From Trochalopteron elliotii (lineage: Eukaryota > Chordata > Aves > Passeriformes > Leiothrichidae), in the NCBI GenBank assembly GCA_024734555.1, contig JANPWX010000076.1, forward strand, positions 407,527 through 471,526: a stretch of 64,000 bases of DNA, read 5' to 3'. Position numbers and translations under genes: made by a program. The notes under the pieces were generated by a model, which worked only from the letters and a program-made list of their open reading frames with translations, had not been told where the DNA came from and searched no databases. This document shows positions 36,401 through 47,668 of the stretch, piece after piece (the stretch's first letter is position 1; every line of letters begins with the position of its first letter).

Positions 36401-39400
36401 GCAATGGGGAACTCGCCCAGGTCTTGCACCTAACCCAGGAGATTTGTAATCACCCAGAGTCTGACACAAAGAGTAAGATTTTAAATTCTCAGCTAAACCT
36501 AACAATCTTGTGAGCAACAAAATGAACAAAAGAAAACAAAACTGAGCAAGCAAAGGGAAAAAAAATATATATATTTTCACTGAAACTGAATTTGGGTTGC
36601 TTACCCCACAGAGAGAAAGACATCTGTGTTGAACAGGCTGAAGATGAAATTTTCTGTAGACAGCATTTAGCATGAAGTCTCCTGTGAAATTTTAAAGAAT
36701 TAAAATAAATTTCATCTAAGAAATAAGGGATTGCCCAGGAGAATGAGAACTCTAGATAATGTATGTCTTTCAGAATGAAGAGGCAAAAGAAGCACATTGC
36801 ACAGAGATCAAAATGTCTTGTGTAGCTGGCAGGGCTCAGCACAGACTGCACCAGCAGCACGTGTGGATGTCTCACTCCAGTCTGACAGTGCCCTGAGGCC
36901 AATGTGCCCAGAGTGATAAAAGTTACTGAAATAACCCCATCTCTGCAGCTGAGGTGAGGTCAGGGGGATCGCTGCTGTCTGTGCAGGAGAGGGTTTGGGG
37001 CATGTCTCAGCAGGCTTTCTGTGTTCCTTGGGGATGGGCAGCAGTGCCTGGGAGCCACTGGCCCACAGCCCACTGAGGGGCTGTTATCGTGTGCAGGCAC
37101 AACTCACACAGTGAGCTGATCCACCTCTGGGCCAGGAGAGATCCTGATAGCTCCTGAGGGTGCTGCCTGTGCTAACAAGCTCCTTCAAAGGCATTAAGTG
37201 TATTAATAACAAAAATTGAAGCCAACCATGAAGAAAGAGGTGTCTGGAGAATCAAGGATGCCAGCAACACCTTAGGATGAGCAGTCAGGCCTTTCCACAG
37301 CCTGTAATTTAACATTTCTACCCATCTCCTAGGCTGACAAGCCAGCGTAAGCGCTGCTTCCCAGAAGCATTCAGTGGTTTAGCACAGAGCAGCACTGCAG
37401 TAAATCCTGTCATCCAAATTCTTCGTTGTTCTTGGAAAAGATGCCAGAATACCATGGGAGGAGCTGGCCTAATTGCTTCCTTTCATTACCATCTATGGAT
37501 GCTTCTGTCAAGCTAGCCTCCTTTACTGACTGGGCTTCTTTACAGCTCCTGACCTTCAGCCTCATGAGAGGGTGGGAGATACCAGCTTCATTGTCCACTT
37601 CCCCCATAGTCTATTTTTTAGCCTCTTTTTAAACACTGTCTGCCCATCATGGTCATTCAAAGTAGTTACTCTTTTCCACAACTAACCCTGCTGCTCAGTC
37701 TAAAATGCAGTTTTTTCTGAAGAATGTTCTGGACAGGGTATTTTCTGCTTCAAACAGACCAGTGGCCTTTCTTTGTTTTAGCTTTCCAAGTATTTTTTTG
37801 CTTGATAGCTGAGTTTTATATTACCTACTTCTAAATTCCTACAGCAAAGAATTCCTTTTCTGCAAAGTAGATATGGCATAGAGATCACCAAAGACCTCTA
37901 AGCATCCTACCTCCTTCCTCATTCCTAATACTCTGTGTTGGTTTTACCAGTTATCAGTATTTAAATAATGTGTAGCAGAATATCTATAACACCTGTGGTA
38001 GAAAGTCTATCCCTATGCAATAGTATTAGAAACAGCTGCAGAATTACTACAGAAGTTTTCACAGCCTCAAGTCACTTGCTGGGCACAAAGCAGAGTTAAA
38101 CAGGTACTGTTTTTCTAAACTTTCTTGTGGCCTTTCATTACTGATCAGATACTGGAATTTGTATAGTAAAGTTTTTATTCCCTTGAGGTCCATCTTTCTT
38201 TTTAACCCCAAGAATAGAGTTGTTTCAGATCCCCAACAACAGTCCAACAACACCATGATCTGATTCCAGCAGAGAGGGTAGAGCAGTTCCTTCTGCCAGT
38301 GGTGGTCACTCTTCACCATCATAAGACAGTTGCCTTGCTGCAGCACCCCTCAATGCTTGGCAGTTTTATCTCAGTCCTTTGAATGCCAAGAGAAAAGTGG
38401 CAAATCTGTACAACAGAGATTTCTCAGGCCCACATGCATGGCCTGTGAATTTGTGTGGAGAAGATGCTTCTGACAGGAAGACTGGATTACCTTCCAGCTG
38501 GGACATCCAGACAGACAAACCAACACTTCATTGGAAACTGCATTTCCAATAACTGGAACAATTACAGCATTCCCAGCAGGATAGGACTCCCTTCAACATA
38601 TTTGAATAGAAACAACATGAATAACAGCAAATAACCACAACCCATTTTGACTGAGTACTACTTAGAAGGCTAGCATCTAAAACCTACAGGAATTCATTTT
38701 TTAACTGCTCTTTCCATTTGGACAGCAACCACAGCAGAACAAGGAAAATTGATACAGAAAGAAGACACAGACTTAAAAAAAATAGACAAAAATAAAGAAA
38801 AAAGTAAAGGAATTAAATCTACATTGTGAAGAATAGTACCAATCATAGTGTTTGCACTTCCATGAGAGTCTCCATGTTCACATTTTCAGCTACAGAGCAG
38901 GTTGCAAACAAAGGAGAATTCTTACGAGGCTTAGCAGGTAAAATTAACCAAAGTGTAGAAGCTTATTTGGAATCCAAAGCCAATAACCCCCCAAAACAAA
39001 ACCATAAGTTTCCTTCAGCCAAGTACTTTTATTGCTTAACTTGTGGAAAATTGCTCTATAATTAGAAAAAGAATGAAATGGGTTATTAATGTTTTGGTTA
39101 TAATACATTATTATTTTCTGATAAGAACATTTGATAGACCTAAAAAGTTTTTTGTCCTTATGAACAAATTTGTAGAGTAAATCAACCTGATCAACAAAAA
39201 AGTATTCTAAAATTAGGGGATTTTAAAACACTAAAAGCATGCACTTTAGGGTGAAAAGCCAGTTCTGCTTGCAGGGTTTATAATCTAGCCAACAGCATGA
39301 AAGGAGAGATGAATTGAGAGACCCAAGAAAAGGATTTTAATGCCACAATGCAAAACTGTTCTTGAGGGTGAAAAAGAATTAAAGCAGATAATTTGCAATA

Positions 39401-41424
39401 AATGTGAGCTTGAAATAATTTTATTACAGCAGTACCCTGAGAGTTTCTTACACTGTCTCTTGTGTTATATTATGTAGATGGCTTTTAACATCAATCATAT
39501 TTAATGTCCTATATATACCATACAGTAGGATAGTAATTTTAGTAGTATTGAGGGTGAGTCCTAGTAAGATGGGCTGGATATAAACATCATTAGCCAAAGC
39601 ATCTGCTCTTGGCCAGTGTCAGAGACAGAATATGAAAACAGACAAGCTTTTGATTATATACTGTAAGGCCTACAGATTGCACAGAGATATTAGTTTGGGT
39701 CTCAGTGGAAAGTTAATGCTGTCAGATCAAGTCAAGTAGTCTTCGTTTTGGTCTGTTCAAGCTGGCCAGGCACAGCCAGAGCTACAGTGCTGCTCTGCTG
39801 GGGTGTCTCCCAGGAGTGTAAATCTCACTAACCATGAAAACAGGCTGGGTGGAAAGGAGCAGCCTGTGGGGGCCCAGGAAGGTGGCTACTGCTTTCTCTT
39901 GTATGGATGTACTGAAGACCCCTTGTAGGAGCAGGAGCTCACTCGCTGAGTTTCTCTGGTGAGGGCACTGTAAGGAAATAGACTTGGGGGAAGAGGAAGT
40001 GTCAATGTCTTTCCAAAGACTTTTGTCTACTTTAAATACATGGAAAGCCACTGAAACTGAGGAACCTTATCATGAAATAAATGCTCTTTAAAATATCACA
40101 GGGTATTTCAATCAGTGGGTGCCATGAAATAATAACATCATGAATATAACACTGTCAGAGAAGTGAAAAACACCCAAAAGGTGGGGCTACTTTGAAGGAC
40201 CCTACCTGTGATCACTGTGCACAAGCACTGCATGAAGATGGGAGCACTTGTCTTATGGCAGCAGGACAGACCCAAGAGCTCTGTGATGAGACAGAACAGA
40301 GTGTGCATGGGGGCTGTGTGGAAACAGTCTGAAAAGACCAACTTGCAAAGCCAAAGCACATGTCCCTTAGCTGAGGACACTCATGGAGCCAGTGCTGCTG
40401 GAAGATCACAGGGCACCTTGTGCAGTCCAAGAGAAGCCACTGAGCCACGGGAGCCGGGACACATGCAGACAGGCACTGCCTCATGGCAGGTTTGCAGGGG
40501 AAATCCACGTGGAAGAAATAAAATGGAAGAAAATCATTGTAGGTCTCCAAATGGAATTTGAATAAGTCTGTGCTAGTCAACTACAGCTCACTCAGCTTTT
40601 TTGCAGTGCTGATGTGCTGGGATCTTCCAAGACATTTTTCTGAAGGAAAATTAATAAATAGGTAAAACCCCTTCCCTGAGGGCAGTCACAGGCTGGTATC
40701 CAGCAGAGTCCAGCAGAGATGGCACAATGAACACCATGGCTACAGCTGTGCACTGACCAGGACTGGGACCATTCTACAGCACTCAGGCCAGATTCCATGG
40801 AGCAACTCACATCCTTACCACTAAATCCAACCAGCAAAAAGGGAGGTGGGGGGAGGGGAGGCACTGTCTCCAAAACAGCTATTAGCACAAGATGAAGACT
40901 GGGCCTAGCTCCCAAGATGTGCCCAGGAATTGCATGTGAAGGCAAGAACTGGAAAGGTTTCTGGTGTGATTTTGGCCTGAATCAACAGCTTAATTCTACA
41001 GATGGGACTGGGTACCAGTGCTCAGGCATTGCTTGAGTACTGCTACACTACAGTTTCTCTATGTACTAAGCTGTATGCAAAGATCATAAAAATCTTTACT
41101 GGTAGATGCTATATGGAGACCAAAATGTTCCTTGGTGTTAATACCCAACTCTAGCCTTTGCTATAAAATAGTGACAGTAACAGAAAAATATGAAGAGGCA
41201 AATTCAATGTTTATGTTTTTTAATGTTTTTTTCTTCAAGAGTTCTCTGTAACTTGAATAGTTAGCTTGCTAACCGATAAATTTCCCCTCTGGACTTGAGG
41301 AATGAGTAGAAACTGTAGCAAAAAATGCAAGCAGCAGACAGACCAATGTGATAGCCTGAGGAGGAGTGTTCCCAGAAAACAAGGGAGTTATGTCTCGGCA
41401 CACTACCAGAGTCAATGCAAGGGC
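33481..41424. other. Non-coding stretch downstream of the CpG island
   Basis: Contains the old CR1 fragment at 34540-34915. The remaining open frames (the longest is 137 codons on the minus strand at 36489-36902) show no known domain. Nothing else could be supported. Confidence 0.55.
34540..34915 (-). mobile_element. Old, diverged CR1-type LINE fragment
   Basis: The plus strand reads ...aagaacattgcttcttgtgc..., ...tgttatcacgcctctcctcag tcttctctagactaaac..., and ...ctgtccagctctggtccacatcttttctgagag.... This follows the reverse complement of the CR1 3' UTR (the 'led to ... cctcagtcttctcttctccag' block) with many changes. It is an ancient copy in minus orientation; its exact ends are uncertain. 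Confidence 0.6.
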
Positions 41425-41480
41425 AATATACCTGGAACAGTTTTCTTGGATTTCCAAAAAAAGTTGAACAAGGTCCCTCC
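41425..41480 (+). pseudogene. Possible LINE reverse-transcriptase remnant
   Basis: The plus strand encodes a short stretch, TVFLDFQKKLNKVP, that resembles the LDFxKAFDxVxH motif of CR1-type reverse transcriptases, with the catalytic-region residues degraded. The surrounding open frame (from 41302) ends at 41496. It may be an internal CR1 fragment. The stretch is too short to be sure. Confidence 0.35.
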
Positions 41481-41487
41481 CAAAGAT

Positions 41488-41580
41488 GCACAATAAACAC
41501 AGGGTGGTGTTAAGGGAACATGCTTTATAGAATTATGCTTTTAAGGATGTTCCCTTAACACCACCCTGTGTTTATTGTGC
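41488..41580. repeat. Perfect 34-bp inverted repeat with 25-nt spacer (hairpin)
   Basis: The left arm, 41488-41521, starts gcacaataaacacagg and ends taagggaacat. The right arm, 41547-41580, is its exact reverse complement, starting atgttcccttaacacc and ending ctgtgtttattgtgc. The spacer is 41522-41546. Outside the arms a G-T step and three more pairs extend the stem to about 38 bp (41484-41584); inside, after one mismatch, three more bases pair. No decay is visible between the arms, so the duplication is recent or maintained. Confidence 0.97.
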
Positions 41581-41584
41581 GTCT

Positions 41585-44500
41585 CTCCCTAAGGATGGGA
41601 GAAGAAAATGTAGAAATAAAACTAATTCCAATTTTTGTATGGAGATTATGTTAGGGAACTGTGCCTTTCAATGTAATCATGAATTGTTTAGAAAAAGTGG
41701 CAGCTTAGAACAAGTGAAAACTTGATGATGAGGCAGTACAAGGAAAGATGAGGTTCAGCACTGAACAGCCAGAGGATATCAGGGGGACACAACTTCCCCT
41801 GACACAAAAAGCTTCCAATCAGCAAATGATGTTAAGCAGTATAATGAGACTGGTAAAAGAACCAGGCAAGCATTCATCCCATTTTGACCATTCCTGAGGG
41901 TACAGCAGAAGGCAGCAGCAGAGCAGGTCACAGCCATGGTTTCAAATCAACAACACTCTTCTGGGTAACTCTAAAAATATGGCTGGAAAAAATAAAAGTT
42001 ATAAATCTGGCAACATAACAGATTTTATTTTTAGACAAAATACAGCTCTTAAAAACATCAGTGGTAATGGAAATTTCTTTATGAGACCCACCTCTGCCCT
42101 TATTTATTAGAATGTCAGTGGCTAGAATAAAATAGTATTTCATGGTTTTATTCTATTCAATTGACCTAGAATAGGGTGATTTTAATCTCTTCTTCTCTGG
42201 TAACATCTACAATGCATCACACAATCTTATCTTCTTATCTCCAATTATCCTCTTGATCATACTTTTCTAAACAGCAGTTTCATTTGCCCTATCTCTGTTT
42301 CTTGGAACAACCAAGATTACTGTTCCTTCTGCAGCATCTCTTCATGGGAAGGATTTGTATTCACAGAACACTGCTTCCTGATGGAAAATTATTTTCCAAG
42401 ACATGCTTAGGTAACTGAGGTGCAGCACCCCATCAGGCCAAATATGATCTCTCAAATGATCTTCAAGCTGAGCAGCAGATATATAAGAAAATACTAAACA
42501 TAGGATCCAAATACAGGACTTCTGTCCCTCTCACTATTATTTCTGAACTCTGTCAAAATTCAGAACTCTCTTGCTAGAAATTACCATTGCTCACATTTTA
42601 ACAGCAGAATTGGAGCCGCCAAAGTCGCAGATGATTTGCAGCTGGATCCCCACATTTTTGCAAACAGCTGGACCCTTGTACCCCTTGAACTTTGCAGGCT
42701 TAAAATACATCTGAGAAACATACTTAATGTAAAGACTGCAGAACCTGGCAGAGATGCAAAATGCCACCTGCAGCATTTACACAATTTATTTGCTTTAATG
42801 CCATATTACTCAGTACAAGGAGAGATGTGTTAGTTATCCAAGATTTGTTCTGGTATCAGAAAACAAAAGTGTCACAGCTCACACGAGAGTGGGGGGAAAA
42901 ATGAACATTTTCTATTAGCAAATATGAAAACAAGTGCATCTTTTGCCTTCTGTTGGAACACGATCCAGACTGGGCTAGTTTATATGACATTCCTGAAGGG
43001 AGCATGCTCTTGCAGCATGTCATATCAGATCTAGGCATGAACCCCTGAAACACTTGCCACAAGTGCTATGAATTCTTTGTTTTCTGTATTCCAAGGGATA
43101 TTTCTTTGCTATTTTGTGGATCAATAGTATCTGACAATGTCTGAAATCTAAAATTCTCTGCTTGGAGAGGAATGACACCAGGGGTGGCTACACCAGGCTG
43201 GGCAATGTGAGAAGCTGCTCCCCTGCACAGCCAAGTGCAGTGCCCAGCTGGCTTCTGTCCTGGCAGCTGACCAGGCTGCTGAATAGCACTAACAGGCATT
43301 TTGGGTTTTGTCCTGCAAGATCTCTGCACGAAGACTATTCGGTACAGAGGCACTGCCCCAGTGAACACCTTCTCTAGTCTGCATTGAAACCATTCCACAC
43401 AAGCTGAAGTACACATTAATCAGGATTCGCTTCCAGAGCAGTACTGGTAGCTTAATTAAATCTTCAGCATCCCAAGAAAAACAGTCAGAAGAAGAGAAAT
43501 CCTGCAAGCTGGGAGAAGAACCATCTTTTCCCAGTCTGCCACTACAAAAGAACTGATCTAGGATTACAAAATGCCTTTGCATTCAGCAGCAAGACATGAG
43601 AAGTGTGTCAAGCACAAGAAAGATTATTCTAAAAATCTGACATGACAGATAAACATGGGAGACATTAACAATAGCCAGTTTTTCATAGCCGGCTTAGATC
43701 CCTTGGATAAGAGTAGGCACATGATTAACCAAAAATTCTAGCCAATAGCTGATGTTATTTCAGCATTTTTCAAATGCTTCAACTAAAACCTTGTCAAAAT
43801 AAACGGTGGATTTGTGCTGTATGTGCTTATATGGCAAGGCTGATCCACAATGATACTATTACAGTGTTGTAAAGCATAAAATCTAGTTAATGGTTTCTGC
43901 CAAACCATGAATCAGTTGCAAAATAGTGACCCAGAGTATGTTCTTTTTTTCCATTCTCTAATATTTCTTCACAGCACAACCCAAACAATTGCTCATAATT
44001 AAACTGATTGGAGGAGCAGACACTGGCAGGAAATACACTGCTGGCACTGCTCCAGTAGCACTTCATTGTATTGGATTTAGAACAATTACATCAGTTCCTT
44101 TCATTTTGCAGAAAAAGAGAAGGGGGGATGCTTTTTATCTTTTGCTCTCTATGAGCAAAATCAATGTTTATCAAATCTCCTGAAGCAGATTCACATATTT
44201 TTAATGAACAGCGTTAAGTGCATCCCCAAATACCCTGCTGCCTTTGCCCATTCTATTCACCTTCTTTATGGATGCTTTGTGTTATTAGTCAGTATCCATC
44301 AGGGTGTTTTTCAAGGAAAACATAAGTAGATTAGCTTTTAAAAATGGAAGGACAGAAAATGAAATATATTATACAACAAGCAAGCAAAGGTAGAATGAAA
44401 CTGGAGTCTACATTTAAAAATAACATGACAGTAGTTTTGTACCCCGGACTAGACTTAACATCCAGCATTTCCTACACAAACCTGAAAGCATTCATCTCTA

Positions 44501-45287
44501 TTTAGGGTACCTACAGCTCACAGCTCTGTGCACAGATAGAAGCCATATTTAGGAGGTCCTTCACCCAAATGAATTATCTGTGTTGCAAGAAGCCTTGTTT
44601 TCAAGGCCACCTTGACAGATTTGTCTTCATTCTGCAGTGCCTGGTCTACTGGGAAGCTCATAGAGAAAGAGGATGGCTTGTGTCTGCAGCAGTTTCTTGC
44701 TCCCAGCAGGACATGTGCAACTTTGGGCCTGCACAGAGGCCAGTCACAATCTGGCAGTCAGTTAGATACTCATGCATTCAATTAAAGTACTTTTTCTCTC
44801 ACACATGCCCAGCAATGTAGCACTTCCCATGAATGGCTGTGAATGGACCTTTGAAGAGGTTCTCACAGAATGAATGTACCTCTGTTTCCCTCAGCTGCTG
44901 AATAGAGGGCAAACTTGTTTCAGAAATGTAATCTATATTAGTAAATTTATAAGCGAGATCTATGCATTCATATCTCATTTTTTAACCATGCAGACTTAGA
45001 AACAAAATCCAGAGTGTTTTTTGGGGGGGAGGAGGGAGAAAAACCTACTTGTGAGTAGAGTACTGTGCAAGGAATGAGGAAGATAAGGCTTGCAGCTTGC
45101 CTCCAGGAAATCCCTTTGTTTCTTTGCCCTTCTCTTTCATGGTCCTAAGTCTTGTCTACCTGTATAAACAGCTCCCTGGGAGCCATAGCTGTGGCTGATG
45201 CTTCTCAATATTCCTTTAGTAGTAAATCCTATAAATATCAAATATCATTTAAAATAAGAATTTGTATCTTGTACAGTGAGGTTACAA
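41585..45287. other. Non-coding stretch, nothing recognised
   Basis: AT-rich DNA between the 34-bp inverted repeat and the CR1 pair. No exon, RNA gene or repeat is identified. Confidence 0.55.
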
Positions 45288-46095
45288 GTCACAGAATCAG
45301 AGAATTGCTGAGGTTGGAAGTGACCTCTAGGGATCATTTAGCCAGTCCCCCACTAAGAGGATGGTCAGCTACAACATGGCACTCAGGACTACATCCAGCC
45401 AGGTTTTTAATGTCTCTCAGGGATGTCAACTTCCCAACTTGTCTGGGCAATCTCTTTCAACGTTCAGCCATCTTCACAGCAAAGTCTCCAAGTATTCTTT
45501 CTGCAGTCCAACTTGAGCACACTGCCTTTCCTCCTTTCACAGGATACCACTGAACAGAGTCAGTTTCCATCTTTACTCCCATCTCTGCCCCAGTCAGGTA
45601 GCACATTCCTCCCTCTCTCTCTCTCCTTTTAATGCTGCAATCTTTTCATCATGTGGTTATTTGATGGTCTCCTTCTACTACCCCCATGTCTTGTACTGGG
45701 AAGCCCAGAAGTGCAGATGGCCCCCCTGGCTCCACCAGGACTAAGCAGAGCAGAAGACTCCCTTCCCTCAACCAGCTGGCAAAGCTTTTGCTGGTGCAAC
45801 TCAAGAGTCTGCTGGGCACCAGTGCCAAAGGACACTCTGCTAGCTCACATCAACTTTGTATTCACCAGGACCCCCAGCTTTGTTTCCTGCAAAACTGTTT
45901 CCCATCTGGTCAGACTCCAGAATATTCTAGTGCTTAGATTTACATCTTCTCAGGTGGAGGACTTCATACTTATTCCCTTTGGTGAACATTGTGTGACTCC
46001 TGGCCACCATTTCTCCAGTTTGTCAAGACCCTCTGAATGGTAACACAACACTCTGGAGTACCAGCCACTCCTCCCAGCTTTATATCATCTACAAA
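45288..46095 (-). mobile_element. CR1 LINE fragment, about 0.8 kb, 3' end on the left
   Basis: The left end tcacagaatcagagaattgctgaggttggaagtgacctct is the reverse complement of a CR1 3' terminus. Further right come ...ggaagcccagaagtgcaga..., ...tcaccaggacccccagctttg..., ...cctctgaatggtaacacaac... and ...ccagccactcctcccagctttatatcatct..., in CR1 order, reaching into the part just upstream. Small deletions interrupt it (for example near 45400-45660). The open frames at 45152-45553 and 45651-46043 lie inside this element and are not genes. Confidence 0.85.
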
Positions 46096-46114
46096 GCAAG
46101 TTCCAGACCCAAAT

Positions 46115-46354
46115 AAACATTAAGTGGATTGAACCAGAAGAAGTTTGGATCAAAAAATTTCTTCACAAAAACGTTTGTCAAGCACTGGACCAGGCTGTCC
46201 AGGGAAGTCGTCACCACTCCTGGAGATATTTAAAAGTTGTGTAGATGGGGCACTTATGGACTTGGTTTAGGGGTGGACTTGGAAGTTCTAGGTTAATGGT
46301 GTGGCAATTATCTTAGACGACTTTTCCAGCTTAAATGGTTCTGTGATTCTAAAA
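46115..46354 (+). mobile_element. CR1 LINE fragment, 3' end, plus orientation
   Basis: The sequence follows the 3' end of a CR1 subfamily in order: actggaccaggctgtcc agg, ctcctggagatatttaaaag, gtgtagatggggcacttatg, ggacttggtttaggggtgg, and the terminus ccagcttaaatggttctgtgattc. It lies about 20 bp from the minus-strand CR1 to its left, so the two copies have their 3' ends pointing outward. Confidence 0.88.
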
Positions 46355-47640
46355 CAGGACCAGAAGTACATTCTGACCTATGTCACTAATGAATTCTGGT
46401 TGAACAGTTTGCACAGCCCCAAAACTGCTTGAGGCCATCCAGACTTGAGAATCACCATCAGCTCACCTGTCAGAGGCACAGAGGGGCCAGTGTGCAGAAG
46501 GACTATTTGTCTTGTTTGCACTGCATCATGCCATTCTCAGTCATGAGAATAAATCAATTACGTGGGAAAATGAAGGAGAAATAAATAGTAGCTGCTTGTT
46601 GCAGAAGTGCAGCAGCTCTGAGACACAAGTAAAACATCAGCATTTTAAATTGGATGTTTTTGATTTTGTGAACCATCTCCTTTTGCAGTTTATCTTTCTG
46701 TATAAGAAGGAGGGTGCCTACTTTCTATTTATAACTTTGCTGGGAAAGAGTCAATGTTTTGGTTTTATTAGAACACTGTTAGAACAGAAACATTCCAGAG
46801 CCCCAGACTAAAAGTCAAATTCATATCCATGTTTGTGTTTCCCTTGAGCCTGCGCTCCCTAGCAGAAACACTCGATGGGCACAGTGCATTGTAACTGCTT
46901 GACTTGTACATTTGTAACTAGCACATCCAATGCCTTTTCCAGCAGATAATACTGTATGAGTAAACACTGACTTGTAGCTATTTTTAAATCGTAATTTAAA
47001 CTTCCAGATGAGCCAGGATGTCTTTTCAGACAAGGAGGATTAAATTTAGTTTCCTAAACAGACATAATTAAATAATTACAGTCTTGAAAGAGAGGGATGT
47101 TCTGCTCAGGTTGAAGATGAAGATTAGCATGTGCCAAACCAGTTTCCTGATTTGCCAGCAAATTTCCTGAATATTCCCAGCCAAAGGGCTTAATCTGCTT
47201 CTCTGTTTCCTATCTGCAACAGTGGCATATTCCTGCTTCCCTTCTTCCAACTCTGTAAATGTAAAATGGTAAGAGAAGAGCAGCACTCTGCAGAGGTTAC
47301 AGATACCAGAACGAGGGACCAGCAGTGACACAGTAACCCTAATTTGTATTTGAGAGACTCCCTACAAGGACTGAACACGTCTGTCCTGCAGACAGCTTTG
47401 GTACATACTGCATTTATAAACAAGATGCATTTGAACATTTGCTCTTTGAGCCACATTGTTCAGAACAATTCTAACTTCACCAAGAGGTAGGTTTTTTTCT
47501 CACCCATTTAATCTGCTTTTTAATTTTAAACATCTCTTTGGAACAAGACTTAGATAACATGGTATCTCAAACATAAGAGAAAGTTTGGAAGTACACAGAA
47601 TACTTATCCCATGCTAAATCAACCACCTGTTGGCCTCAGA

Positions 47641-47668
47641 AAAAAAGAAAAAAGAAAAAAGAGAAAAG
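47641..47668. repeat. A/G-rich simple repeat (AAAAAAG)n
   Basis: Four units of five to six A and one G. Low-complexity DNA with no gene. Confidence 0.75.

Noticed and set aside
45152..46043. Open frames of 133 and 130 codons as a possible gene
   Set aside because: They lie almost entirely in a CR1 fragment read on the wrong strand.
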